Source: CAZAGA01 sp041912175 (GTDB lineage: Bacteria; Chloroflexota; Anaerolineae; Anaerolineales; UBA4823). Taken from it: a stretch of DNA of 25,570 nt. The translations under genes and the position numbers were made by a program. A model generated the notes under the pieces. It was not told where the DNA came from. It saw nothing but the letters and a program-made list of their open reading frames with translations, and did not search any database. Shown piece by piece: positions 1-8,267 of the stretch (positions within the stretch are counted from its first letter, which is position 1; each line of letters opens with the position of its first letter). The stretch is from the NCBI GenBank assembly GCA_041912175.1, contig JAYRNN010000320.1, positions 1-25,570 of the forward strand. Reading direction: 5' to 3'.

Positions 1-273
1 ACGGGGGTCATCTTGGGGCTGGAACGCGCCGCCGGTGAAACTGCGCCGATCCTGTTCACCGGCGCGGCCTTCTTCCTGCCCACGTTACCGACCACGCCGC
101 TCGACCCAACCATGGCCTTGCCCTACCACCTGTATGTCATCTCCACCCAGGTGCCCGGCATGCCAGTTTCGATCCAATACGGCACCGCCCTGGTGCTGTT
201 GGTGATTGTGTTGAGCTTAAATTTGCTGGCGACGATCATTCGCTCACGAGCGCGCGCCCGCCGCCAGTGGTAG
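1..273 (+). CDS. pstA: Phosphate ABC transporter permease PstA, C-terminal part (cut by window edge)
   Basis: This is the last 90 codons of an inner-membrane permease of the PstSCAB phosphate importer; the 5' part lies outside the window. The reading frame is open from base 1 and reads TGVILGLERAAGETAPILFT, which matches the conserved PstA segment GVILGLGRAIGETAPLLFTGAAFF near the end of the family. A last hydrophobic segment (about residues 60-78 of the visible part) is followed by a basic tail, as expected for a final cytoplasmic end. A pstB paralogue follows after 20 bases, so this is the tail of a first pst operon upstream of phoB/phoR. A second, complete pst set lies at 4918-9107. The truncation is due to the window, not to a broken gene. 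Confidence 0.9.
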   Translation, partial: TGVILGLERAAGETAPILFTGAAFFLPTLPTTPLDPTMALPYHLYVISTQVPGMPVSIQYGTALVLLVIVLSLNLLATIIRSRARARRQW

Positions 274-293
274 CGAGAAGAGCCGCAGGACTT

Positions 294-1064
294 ATGGACA
301 AATTCATCATCGAAAACCTGGTCTTGCATTATTCAGACGGGGTCGAGAGTCTGAAAAACATCACGATGGCGATTCCCGAGCACGCCGTGACGGTGTTGTT
401 CGGCCCGGCCGGGGGCGGGAAATCGAGCCTGCTGCGCACGCTCAACCGCCTGAATGACCTGGCCGATGTGAAAGAAATCTCCGGAAAGGTGTTAATGAAC
501 GAAGGGGACAACCAGTTTCTGGATATCCTGGATCACCAGCTCGACGTGACCGCCCTGCGCCGGCGGGTCAGCATGGTTTTTGCCCGCCCGATTGTATTGC
601 CGTTCAGCATCCGCGGCAACCTGACCTACGGGCTGGAGATGGCCGGAGAACGCCGCCAGGCCCGCCTGGATGAGGCCGTGGAACGCAGCCTGAAGCAGGC
701 TGCGCTGTGGGAAGAAGTCAAGGAGCGGCTCAACGATCCCGCGATCGCGCTCTCCGGCGGCCAGCAGCAGCGCCTGTGTATCGCCCGCAGCCTGGCCCTG
801 GAGCCGGAGGTCATCTTGCTCGATGAGCCCACCTCTGGGCTGGATCCGATCTCCACCAACAAAGTTGAAGCAACTTTGGAGGAGTTAAAGAAGGAATATA
901 CGATTGTGCTCGTGCCGCATTCGATTCAACAAGCCGCCCGGACGGCCGATAGCGCAGCATTCTTTTTACAAGGCGAGTTAATCGAGTTTGCACCTGGGAG
1001 GGATCTTTTCACAAACCCACAAAATAAACGCACCGAAGATTATCTCGAAGGAAGGTTTGGTTAA
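294..1064 (+). CDS. PstB-like phosphate ABC transporter ATP-binding protein, divergent paralogue
   Basis: This is a 256-residue ABC ATPase of the PstB family, presumably the motor for the permease encoded just upstream. Walker A is GPAGGGKSS (residues 37-45), the signature LSGGQQQR starts at residue 153, Walker B is ILLDEP (174-179), the switch histidine is H209, and the C-terminus TEDYLEGRFG is typical of PstB. The Q-loop is odd. Orthodox PstB has VFQKPNPFPKSI (as in the second copy here), whereas this protein has VFARPIVLPFSI, so the conserved Q-loop glutamine is alanine (residue 97). I chose the ATG at 294 because MDKFIIENL begins like the family and a GCAGGA element sits just upstream; a GTG at 267 would overlap pstA. 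The protein could still be active, or could play a sensory role with the neighbouring phoB/phoR. Confidence 0.88.
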   Translation: MDKFIIENLVLHYSDGVESLKNITMAIPEHAVTVLFGPAGGGKSSLLRTLNRLNDLADVKEISGKVLMNEGDNQFLDILDHQLDVTALRRRVSMVFARPIVLPFSIRGNLTYGLEMAGERRQARLDEAVERSLKQAALWEEVKERLNDPAIALSGGQQQRLCIARSLALEPEVILLDEPTSGLDPISTNKVEATLEELKKEYTIVLVPHSIQQAARTADSAAFFLQGELIEFAPGRDLFTNPQNKRTEDYLEGRFG

Positions 1065-1094
1065 TTGTCATGGGAACCCACCGATTGAGGCGTT

Positions 1095-1799
1095 ATGAAG
1101 GATAAGGTGCTGATTGTCGAAGACGAGCCCACGCTGCAAGAAACCCTGGCCTATAACCTGACCCGCCAGGGCTACCAAACGCAAACCGTGGCAGATGGCC
1201 AGGCTGCGCTTAAAGCCGCCCGCGAGTACAAACCGGACATCATCGTCCTGGATATCATGCTTCCGCTGCTGGATGGTTTCGAGGTGTGCCGGATGCTGCG
1301 CAAGGAGATGAACACGCCGATTTTGATGCTGACGGCGCGGGATGATGAAATTGACCGGGTCATCGGGTTGGAAATGGGCGCGGATGATTATCTCACCAAG
1401 CCCTTCAGCATGCGCGAGTTCCTGGCGCGTGTCAAAGCGCAACTGCGCCGGGTGCGCATGATCCGGGAGGATGTCGATAGCGAAACCAGCCTGGCAAGAG
1501 AGCTGCTCAAATTTGACAACCTGACCATGGATGTCACGCGCCGGGAAGTTTTATTGAACGATCAGCCGTTGGCGCTCAAGCCAAGGGAATTCGAGCTGCT
1601 ATTATTCCTGGCGCGCCACCGCGGACAGGTGCTCTCGCGCGATTTGATCTTAGAACGGGTATGGGGTTGGGAGTTCAGCGGCGGCACGCGCACGGTGGAC
1701 GTCCACGTACGCTGGCTGCGCGAAAAGATCGAGGCTGACCCAAATAACCCTACCCGCATCGTCACAGTCAGGGGTACAGGGTACCGATTCGAGGGATAA
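1095..1799 (+). CDS. phoB: OmpR/PhoB-family response regulator
   Basis: This is a 234-residue two-component response regulator that should bind DNA when phosphorylated by the kinase encoded next to it. The receiver domain (about 1-120) has the acidic pocket E9-D10, phospho-acceptor D53 in VLDIMLP, switch residue T80 and invariant K102 (TKPF). The C-terminal winged-helix domain (about 135-233) has the conserved LTPREFELL-like segment (LKPREFELLLFL) and ends with the family hallmark TVRGTGYRF. Its TAA stop shares bases with the ATG of the kinase gene (TAATG), which implies translational coupling. The position between two pst clusters points to control of phosphate starvation genes, so PhoB/PhoP is the most likely identity. 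The sequence alone cannot separate PhoB from other OmpR-family regulators. Confidence 0.93.
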   Translation: MKDKVLIVEDEPTLQETLAYNLTRQGYQTQTVADGQAALKAAREYKPDIIVLDIMLPLLDGFEVCRMLRKEMNTPILMLTARDDEIDRVIGLEMGADDYLTKPFSMREFLARVKAQLRRVRMIREDVDSETSLARELLKFDNLTMDVTRREVLLNDQPLALKPREFELLLFLARHRGQVLSRDLILERVWGWEFSGGTRTVDVHVRWLREKIEADPNNPTRIVTVRGTGYRFEG

Positions 1800-3556
1800 T
1801 GTTACGCAGTATACGCTGGAGAATTGCACTTCCCTACGTCTTACTGATCTTGGTCCTGATGGCAGCCACGGGGATTTATCTTTCCAACATGGTGCGCCAG
1901 GTTTATTTACAAGAGCAAAAAAATCAGCTCAGTAAACAGGCGGCTGTTTTACGATCTGACCTGGTCGGAGATTTCGGGGCGGGCGGGCCGGAGCTCAATT
2001 TGGACGCCCAGGCCATGAAATGGGCGACGTTGATCGGGGCGCGCGTGACGTTAATCGCCGCCGATGGCACAGTGATCGGCGAATCGCACGACGACCGGGC
2101 GCGCATGGATAACCACATCAACCGGGCAGAGGTGATCCAGGCAATTAATGAAGGGCAAGGTTTCAGCGTCCGCTATAGCCATACCGAAGGCTATGACATG
2201 CTGTACACGGCTGTGCCGGTGAGCAGTGAAAACAGAATCGTCGGTTTCATTCGCCTGGCTCTGCCGCTGAATGAAATCGATACCTATGTGCGCAGCTTTC
2301 AACGCACCATCGTGCTCTTCAGCGTGGTCGCCGCGATCATCGCCATCCTGCTGGCGATGTGGATCGCCAGCCAAACCACGCGCCCGCTGCGCGGGCTGAC
2401 CGCGGCGGCAAACCAAATCGCCACGGGCAATCTGGATAGCCCGATCATCCAGGTCACATCGGATGAGGTAGGGCAGCTCTCCAAAGCCTTTACCGTCATG
2501 CGCGATCGATTGCGCACGCAGATTAACACCCTGGAGACCGAGCGTAGTAAATTATCGGCGGTGCTCCATGAGATGAGCGATGGCGTCCTGATCCTGGATG
2601 GAGAGGGGAATATCCAGCTCATCAATCCGGCTGCCGCGGGCATGTTTGAGGTCACCCAGGAACAAGCCATCGGGCAATCTTTGATTAAAGCGTTACGCCA
2701 GCACCAGTTGGTGGAGCTGTGGCAAAAATGCCGCGCCTCCGGCGACCCACAAGCCATGCTGATCGAGCTGCCCACCCGGCGCTTATATCTGCACACGGTC
2801 GCCGCCAGCCTGGGAAAAGCGCTGCCCGAGAGCACGCTGCTGCTGTTTCAAAACCTGACCCGCATGCGCTATCTTGAAACCGTGCGCCAGGACTTTATGA
2901 GCAACATCTCTCACGAGCTGCGCACGCCCCTGGCCTCACTGAAAGCCCTGACCGACACGCTGCAGGAAGGCGCCCTGGATGATCCGCCGGCGGCGCGGCG
3001 TTTCTTGCAGCAGATGGAAACCGAGGTCGACGCGCTCAGCTTGATGGTATCGGAGTTATTGGAGCTGTCGCGCATCGAATCTGGCCGCGTGCCATTGAAG
3101 TTGGAAGGGGTTTCGCCGCTCGCTTTGATCGATTCGGCCGTGGAGCGTTTGAACTTGCAAGCAGAACGAGCCGGCTTGGAGATTATCACCGCATGCCAGG
3201 GCGACATCCCTGCCATCCTGGCAGATTTTGCCCGCCTCGAACAGGCGCTGGTGAATTTGCTGCACAACGCCATCAAATTCACGGATCCCGGCGGCAGGAT
3301 CGAGGTCGGCTGCCTACAAGAAGAGGAGAAAGTGCAGTTCTTCGTGAAGGACAGTGGGACCGGCATCCCGGCGGAGGAACTGCCGCGCATCTTCGAGCGA
3401 TTCTACAAAACGGACCGGGCGCGCTCGGGCAGCGGCACCGGTTTGGGGTTGGCGATTACACGCCGCCTGGTCGAGGCCCATGGAGGGCGCATCTGGGCAG
3501 AGAGCGTCGAGGGCCAGGGCAGCGTCTTTTACTTCACTATCCCGGTAGCGGTGTAA
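1799..3556 (+). CDS. phoR: PhoR-type membrane sensor histidine kinase
   Basis: This 585-residue sensor kinase is the partner of the preceding regulator. It has a first transmembrane helix at about 10-30, an extracytoplasmic sensor region at about 32-165, a second helix at about 170-190, a HAMP linker at about 190-243, and a PAS domain around 253-360 (MSDGVLILDGEGNIQLINPA). The HisKA motif SHELRTPLASLKA places the phospho-accepting histidine at H372. The ATPase part has the N box (LLHNAIKF, N490), G1 (DSGTG, from 518) and G2 (GSGTGLGLAI, from 544). Length and layout match PhoR/PhoP-partner kinases with an extracytoplasmic domain. The start overlaps the regulator's stop by one base. PhoU and PstB encoded downstream are the usual partners that relay phosphate status to PhoR; here that link is inferred from context. 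Confidence 0.93.
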   Translation: MLRSIRWRIALPYVLLILVLMAATGIYLSNMVRQVYLQEQKNQLSKQAAVLRSDLVGDFGAGGPELNLDAQAMKWATLIGARVTLIAADGTVIGESHDDRARMDNHINRAEVIQAINEGQGFSVRYSHTEGYDMLYTAVPVSSENRIVGFIRLALPLNEIDTYVRSFQRTIVLFSVVAAIIAILLAMWIASQTTRPLRGLTAAANQIATGNLDSPIIQVTSDEVGQLSKAFTVMRDRLRTQINTLETERSKLSAVLHEMSDGVLILDGEGNIQLINPAAAGMFEVTQEQAIGQSLIKALRQHQLVELWQKCRASGDPQAMLIELPTRRLYLHTVAASLGKALPESTLLLFQNLTRMRYLETVRQDFMSNISHELRTPLASLKALTDTLQEGALDDPPAARRFLQQMETEVDALSLMVSELLELSRIESGRVPLKLEGVSPLALIDSAVERLNLQAERAGLEIITACQGDIPAILADFARLEQALVNLLHNAIKFTDPGGRIEVGCLQEEEKVQFFVKDSGTGIPAEELPRIFERFYKTDRARSGSGTGLGLAITRRLVEAHGGRIWAESVEGQGSVFYFTIPVAV

Positions 3557-3582
3557 CCGTCCGGTCGCCCCACAGAGCGCGC

Positions 3583-4740
3583 GTGTCCGCAGTCCCCGAG
3601 GCATCCCAACGAACCAAAATTCTTGAGCTGGCCGTCCTGTTCCTGCGCCTGGGCGCGATTGGCTTTGGCGGTCCGGCTGCACACACCGCCATGTTCCATG
3701 ATGAGGTGGTCAGGCGCAGGAAATGGCTGGACGACCAGCAATTCCTGGATTTAAACAGCGCCGCCAACCTGATCCCGGGGCCTAATTCGACCGAGATGGC
3801 GATCCATATCGGTTATACACGCGCCGGCTGGCCGGGGTTGATCGTCGCCGGAGCCGCATTTATCCTCCCCGCGATGCTGATCGTGATGGGTCTGGCCTGG
3901 CTGTACGTCCGTTACAGCAATATGCCCGACGCCGGCTGGCTGCTCTACGGGATTAAGCCAGTGGTGATCGCGATCATCGTCCAGGCGATGGTCGTGCTGG
4001 GGCGCAAAGCGGTCAAAAATTTTCATACGGCTGTGATCGGCGGGCTGGTGCTGATCGGCGCGTTTTTGGGCGGTAATCCGATCGTTCTGCTGCTGGCCGG
4101 AGGCGGGTTCGCCATGCTGGCATCGAACGTGAAGCAATGGAAAAATCGATCGCCGGCCGGGCTGTTGATCTCGCTGACAGCCATCACGGCGCCATTCCTG
4201 GCGCAAATTCCGTTTACCCTGGGCGGGATGTTCCTTTCTTTTGTAAAAATCGGGGCCGTATTGTACGGCACTGGATACGTGTTGGCGGCTTACTTGCAAG
4301 CCGAATTCGTCAACCGGCTGGGCTGGTTGACCTCCGAACAAGTTTTAAACGCCATCACCATCGGCCAAATCACCCCAGGGCCGGTCTTGACCACGGCGAC
4401 GTTCATCGGTTACCTCCTGGCCGGGCCCAAAGGAGCAGTGATCGCCACGATCGGGATTTTCTTGCCGGCGTTTATTTTTGTCGCCATCAGCAACCCGTTT
4501 ATCCCACGCTTGCGCGCTTCGAGCTGGACGGCGGGTTTCCTGGATGGGGTGAATGTGGCTTCATTGGGTTTGATCGCTCAGGTCACCTGGGTGCTCGGGC
4601 GCAGCGCGATCGTCGACCTGTATACCGCGGCGATTGGACTCTTGGCAGCGGTTTTGCTGTTCCGGTTTCGAATTAACGCTACCTGGCTGATTCTAGGGGG
4701 CGCTTTGGCCGGGCTGGTGCGATTACTTCTTTCCCGTTAA
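3583..4740 (+). CDS. chrA: ChrA-family chromate/oxyanion transporter
   Basis: This polytopic membrane protein of the CHR family is about 385 residues long, the usual size for two-domain ChrA. Two homologous halves are visible. The N-half has FLRLGAIGFGGPAAHTAMF (residues 20-38) and IPGPNSTEMAIHIGY; the C-half has FVKIGAVLYGTGYVLAAYL (220-238) and ITPGPVLTTATFIGY. These paired signatures are diagnostic of the family. I chose the GTG at 3583 because it lies just after the phoR stop and gives a family-sized protein; a longer in-frame reading would run back inside phoR. The ribosome site is weak (GAG only). Family members export chromate, but some respond to sulfate, so the substrate is uncertain. 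Its place between phoR and pstS is unusual and suggests co-expression with phosphate genes. Confidence 0.88.
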   Translation: MSAVPEASQRTKILELAVLFLRLGAIGFGGPAAHTAMFHDEVVRRRKWLDDQQFLDLNSAANLIPGPNSTEMAIHIGYTRAGWPGLIVAGAAFILPAMLIVMGLAWLYVRYSNMPDAGWLLYGIKPVVIAIIVQAMVVLGRKAVKNFHTAVIGGLVLIGAFLGGNPIVLLLAGGGFAMLASNVKQWKNRSPAGLLISLTAITAPFLAQIPFTLGGMFLSFVKIGAVLYGTGYVLAAYLQAEFVNRLGWLTSEQVLNAITIGQITPGPVLTTATFIGYLLAGPKGAVIATIGIFLPAFIFVAISNPFIPRLRASSWTAGFLDGVNVASLGLIAQVTWVLGRSAIVDLYTAAIGLLAAVLLFRFRINATWLILGGALAGLVRLLLSR

Positions 4741-4917
4741 CTAAGCGTTTACATAACCTTTAATGCCTCATAACATGCCGGTGCATGTCTCTTAAACTTG
4801 GCATGATATCTTACTCCTAGAGTATATCGATTTGTATTTGACATATAGGATGGCGAAACCATTCCAAAACCTCAAATAAAACGATCCGCATCAATAACAC
4901 TTTAGAGGAGTAAGAAC
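4741..4917 (+). promoter_or_regulatory. Regulatory region upstream of pstS
   Basis: This is a 177-bp AT-rich gap between chrA and pstS. Visible elements are an inverted repeat ACATGC-4-GCATGT at 4773-4788, two copies of CATAAC 17 bp apart (4752-4757 and 4769-4774), and two copies of ATGCC 12 bp apart. There is a TTGACA at 4838-4843 with no good -10 at 17 bp, and an alternative TTGGCA (4798-4803) with AGTATA (4821-4826) 17 bp downstream. The strong ribosome site AGAGGAG (4904-4910) lies 7 bases before the pstS ATG. This is the natural place for a PhoB operator, but the repeats do not clearly match a known Pho box, so the exact promoter and operator are undecided. Confidence 0.45.
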
Positions 4918-5997
4918 ATGAATCGCAAGTACATTCAAATTTTATTCGGCATATTCACGGTGGGTATCTTGAGCTCGGCATGCGCACAGACAACCCCCTA
5001 CCAACCGGCTGTTACCCAGGCGCCGGCTGCACAAGCGACCAGCGTAGCGCAACCCGCTGCAACCGCCCAACCCACCGAGGCGGCCATGGCGAGCGGCGCG
5101 CTGCCGGCGGTCGATCCGGCGAGCGTGAGCGGGCCGATCATCAGCGCCGGCAGCTCGACTGTTTTTCCGCTCGCCGAGGCCGTGGCGACGAAGTTCAAAG
5201 AAGAGGGTTACGCGGACCAGGTCACCATCGATAGCGTGGGCACCGGGGGTGGTTTTGAGCGTTTCTGCAAAACCGGCGAGACCGATATCTCGAACGCCAG
5301 CCGAAAGATCAAAGATAGCGAGCTCGAGAACTGCAAGACCATCGGCCGCAGCCCAATCGAATTTCGGATCGGCACCGACGCGATCTCGGTCGTGGTTTCA
5401 TCCGAGAACACCTTCCTGACGGATGTCACCAAAGAGGAGCTGGCGAAAATATTCTCCAAGGATGCAACCAAATGGTCCGATATCCGCCCCGAATGGCCGG
5501 CGGAAGACATCTTACGCTACACCCCTGGCACCGACTCGGGCACCTTTGACTACTTCGTCGAAGCGATCATGGATGCGGCGTACGTCAAGGACGCGACAGC
5601 CGATAAGGGCAAAGGCGAGCAAGCCTTATTGGCGGCGGAACATCTCAATCTTTCCGAAGATGACAATGTGCTGGTTCAAGGCGTCGAAGGCAGCCCGTAC
5701 GCTATCGGCTACTTCGGCTTCGCCTACTTCAACGAAAATCAGGGCAAGTTAAAAGCCGTCTCGATCAACGGGATCGTCCCGAACGAACAGACCGCTGAGA
5801 GTAACGAATATCCATTATCACGACCGTTGTTCATCTACTCAGACGCCAAGATTATGAAGGATAAACCTCAGGTCGCCTCATTCATCAATTACTTCTTGAG
5901 TAACGTCGACAGCCTGATCGTGGATGTAGGCTACTTCCCAGCTTCGGATGAAGCGCTGCAGGCGGCCAGGCAAAACTGGCTGGAGGCGATGCAATAA
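4918..5997 (+). CDS. pstS: Phosphate-binding lipoprotein PstS
   Basis: This is the solute-binding protein of the high-affinity phosphate importer, 359 residues. The N-terminus is a lipoprotein signal (MNRK, a hydrophobic stretch, then SSAC with the acylated cysteine at C22), so it should be anchored to the outer face of the membrane. A Pro/Ala/Thr-rich spacer (about 24-65) precedes the binding domain. Family signatures are present: ISAGSSTVFPLAEAVA, IDSVGTGGGFERFC, DISNASRKI and TPGTDSGTFDYF, which include the Ser/Thr/Asp/Arg residues that bind phosphate in PstS. The ATG at 4918 has a strong AGAGGAG site. It heads a pstSCAB-arsC-phoU series. The gap of 41 bases to pstC fits one operon. Confidence 0.96.
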   Translation: MNRKYIQILFGIFTVGILSSACAQTTPYQPAVTQAPAAQATSVAQPAATAQPTEAAMASGALPAVDPASVSGPIISAGSSTVFPLAEAVATKFKEEGYADQVTIDSVGTGGGFERFCKTGETDISNASRKIKDSELENCKTIGRSPIEFRIGTDAISVVVSSENTFLTDVTKEELAKIFSKDATKWSDIRPEWPAEDILRYTPGTDSGTFDYFVEAIMDAAYVKDATADKGKGEQALLAAEHLNLSEDDNVLVQGVEGSPYAIGYFGFAYFNENQGKLKAVSINGIVPNEQTAESNEYPLSRPLFIYSDAKIMKDKPQVASFINYFLSNVDSLIVDVGYFPASDEALQAARQNWLEAMQ

Positions 5998-6038
5998 GAT
6001 CTCAGGGCTGACTTGAAAGTTCTTTAAGTAACCAAAAC

Positions 6039-6986
6039 ATGGCGAGTATACCTTTGCAAAGTAATCAAATCCGGGCGCGAACGCCTGCCGGTTTGACCCG
6101 CCGGGCGAGGGTCGGCGAGGCGATTATCCAGGCGTTGTTGTTTTTTTGCGGCGCGCTATCGATCGTGACCACGCTGGCGATTGTGCTTGTCCTGCTCTGG
6201 CAGGCGAGCGCTTTTTTTCGCAAGCCAGAGGTGACTTTATTTGGTTTTCTAACCGGCGCCCAGTGGCAGCCAAAAATTGGCAGCTTTGGCGTCTTGCCCC
6301 TGGTCAGCGCCACCTTAACAACGACTTTCATCGCCATGCTGGTCGCTTTGCCTTTAGGTCTGTTTGTGGCCATCTACCTGAGTGAATATGCTTCTCCCAA
6401 AGCGAAGGGTATCCTTAAACCAGTCCTGGAAGTGCTGGCCGGCATCCCAACCGTGGTGTATGGTTTCTTTGCGTTAACTTTTATCACACCCATCTTACGC
6501 TCGCTGCTCGGCAAGGATACGGTGGAAATATACAATACCGCCTCCGCCGGGCTGGCGATGGGTATCTTGATCTTGCCATTGATCAGCACCATGACCGAGG
6601 ACGCGTTAAGCGCCGTCCCACGCTCGTTGCGCGAGGCAGGCTACGGCGTGGGGGCGACGAAACTGGAAGTGGCGCTTAAAATCGTGCTTCCGGCCGCCAT
6701 CTCCGGCATTGCAGCGGCGGTGCTGATCGGCTTATCGCGGGCGATCGGCGAAACGATGATCGTGGCGATCGCCGCCGGCGCCGGCCCGAACCTGACGGTG
6801 AATCCGTTCAATTCTGCAGAAACCATGACCGGCTATATCGTGCGCATCAGCGGCGGCGATTTGAGCTACGACTCTCTGGACTACGAGAGCATCTATGCGA
6901 TTGCCTTGCTGCTGTTCGCGATCAGCCTGGGATTGAACCTGATCAGCCAGCGCATCGTCAGACGATACCGGGAAAGATACGAATAG
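6039..6986 (+). CDS. pstC: Phosphate ABC transporter permease PstC
   Basis: This integral membrane permease (315 residues) should pair with PstA to form the phosphate channel. About six hydrophobic segments are visible, the first at about 30-53. The EAA loop that docks on the ATPase is present as AVPRSLREAGYGVGATKLEVALKIVLPAA, and the conserved LSRAIGETMIVAIAAGAGPN follows it. The segment PLVSATLTTTFIAMLVALPLG is also typical of PstC. Length is normal for the family. It sits 41 bases after pstS and its stop is 2 bases before the pstA start, so pstC and pstA are probably translated together. Confidence 0.95.
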   Translation: MASIPLQSNQIRARTPAGLTRRARVGEAIIQALLFFCGALSIVTTLAIVLVLLWQASAFFRKPEVTLFGFLTGAQWQPKIGSFGVLPLVSATLTTTFIAMLVALPLGLFVAIYLSEYASPKAKGILKPVLEVLAGIPTVVYGFFALTFITPILRSLLGKDTVEIYNTASAGLAMGILILPLISTMTEDALSAVPRSLREAGYGVGATKLEVALKIVLPAAISGIAAAVLIGLSRAIGETMIVAIAAGAGPNLTVNPFNSAETMTGYIVRISGGDLSYDSLDYESIYAIALLLFAISLGLNLISQRIVRRYRERYE

Positions 6987-6988
6987 CG

Positions 6989-8266
6989 ATGCTGCCCATC
7001 CGCCCCACGCACAAAGGACATTTCGAGACCGCCAAAACAGGCGCCGAATTTGCAGCCAACCTGCCCAAACGGCGGCTGGCTTCGCGCGCCTGGCTGCTCG
7101 TCTTCCAGATCTCGGTACTGGTGGGCATCCTGGCTTTATCGACGCTGCTGTATAACGTGGTGAACGATTCGTCGGGGCTGGTCGCTTTCACCGTAAAGAC
7201 GGACCCGGCCAGCTTGAGCGGCGGTACACCGCTCACCGAACTGTCTGTGAGCCAGCTCGATCAAATCCTGCGCACCAAACTTTCCGCCAATCGCTATCGC
7301 ACACTGGAGCAGGAAAAACCCATCGCATCGCGCTCGCAGAGCGAGCTGGTTTCATTGACCACGGCTGAAATCGTCAAACCACAGGTTTTGAATACCTGGA
7401 AGCTGACCGAATCCCTGTTCCAAAGGCAAAAAATCGAACAGGAAGTGATTAAAGATTTTCCAGGGGCCTACCTCCAGTTCCGGGTGTGGATCAACGCCGA
7501 TTTCATTCGCGCCACACAATCCAGCGACCCGCTGGCAGCCGGGGTACGCACGGCGATCTTGGGCAGCTTGTGGATCATCCTGATCACGATCTTGTTCGCT
7601 TTCCCGATCGGCGTCGGTGCGGCTATCTACCTGGAAGAATACGCCAACCGGGAAAGCCGCATGAATCGCCTGATCCAGACGAATATCAATAACCTGGCGG
7701 CGGTACCATCGATCATTTACGGGATCCTGGGCCTGACCATCTTCGTGCGCGCCCTCGAGCCGATCACCAGTGGATCGCTTTTCGGCCTGGCCGAACCCAC
7801 CACTGCCAACGGTCGTACGATCCTTTCGGGAGGCTTGACGCTGGCATTATTGGTCTTGCCGTTAATGATCATCAACGCGCAGGAAGCGATCCGGGCCGTC
7901 CCTTCGTCGCTCCGCCAGGCCAGTTATGGGTTAGGGGCAACCCAATGGCAAACGGTCTGGCACCATGTACTGCCCAACGCCATCCCCGGCATCCTGACCG
8001 GCGCGATCCTGGCCATCTCACGCGCCTTTGGCGAGACCGCCCCGTTGATCGTGGTCGGAGTATCGACGTACATTACGGTCAATCCGGCCAGCTTCTTTTC
8101 AAAATTCACGACGCTGCCGGCCCAAATCTACCAATGGACCGCCCGCCCGCAAGTTGAATGGCGCAACCTGGCTTCTGCTGCCATTCTGGTCCTGCTGATC
8201 CTGCTGCTGGCCTTGAACGCCAGTGCAATTGTGCTGCGCAACCGTTACACAAGGAAGTATTCCTGA
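6989..8266 (+). CDS. pstA: Phosphate ABC transporter permease PstA with a large extracytoplasmic insert
   Basis: This is the second permease of the importer. At 425 residues it is far longer than common PstA proteins (about 280-300). The core is orthodox: the EAA loop AVPSSLRQASYGLGATQW (303-320), SRAFGETAPLIVVG (344-357) and AAIYLEEYANRES. The extra length lies between the first membrane helix (about 35-56) and the second (about 187-210). Some 125 mostly hydrophilic residues there, including SELVSLTTAEIVKPQVLNTW, should project outside the membrane. I know long first loops in some PstA proteins but cannot name a domain for this one. The start ATG lies 2 bases after the pstC stop. The pstB start is 1 base after this stop. 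Confidence 0.93.
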   Translation: MLPIRPTHKGHFETAKTGAEFAANLPKRRLASRAWLLVFQISVLVGILALSTLLYNVVNDSSGLVAFTVKTDPASLSGGTPLTELSVSQLDQILRTKLSANRYRTLEQEKPIASRSQSELVSLTTAEIVKPQVLNTWKLTESLFQRQKIEQEVIKDFPGAYLQFRVWINADFIRATQSSDPLAAGVRTAILGSLWIILITILFAFPIGVGAAIYLEEYANRESRMNRLIQTNINNLAAVPSIIYGILGLTIFVRALEPITSGSLFGLAEPTTANGRTILSGGLTLALLVLPLMIINAQEAIRAVPSSLRQASYGLGATQWQTVWHHVLPNAIPGILTGAILAISRAFGETAPLIVVGVSTYITVNPASFFSKFTTLPAQIYQWTARPQVEWRNLASAAILVLLILLLALNASAIVLRNRYTRKYS

Positions 8267-8267
8267 T

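Noticed and set aside
1..273. pstA fragment as a pseudogene
   Set aside because: The frame is open from the first base and matches the normal PstA end; it is cut by the window edge.
3193..3582. Long in-frame extension of the chrA reading frame upstream into phoR
   Set aside because: It overlaps the well-supported kinase domain of phoR, and the translated part is low-complexity Arg/Pro-rich with no ChrA similarity; ChrA begins near the GTG at 3583.
3751..4341. 196-codon open frame on the minus strand opposite chrA
   Set aside because: His/Gln/Arg-rich antisense translation with no motif; shadow frame.
4773..4788. ACATGC/GCATGT inverted repeat as a terminator after chrA
   Set aside because: The stem is short, with no T-run after it; more likely a regulatory site or chance, so it was listed only within the pstS upstream region.
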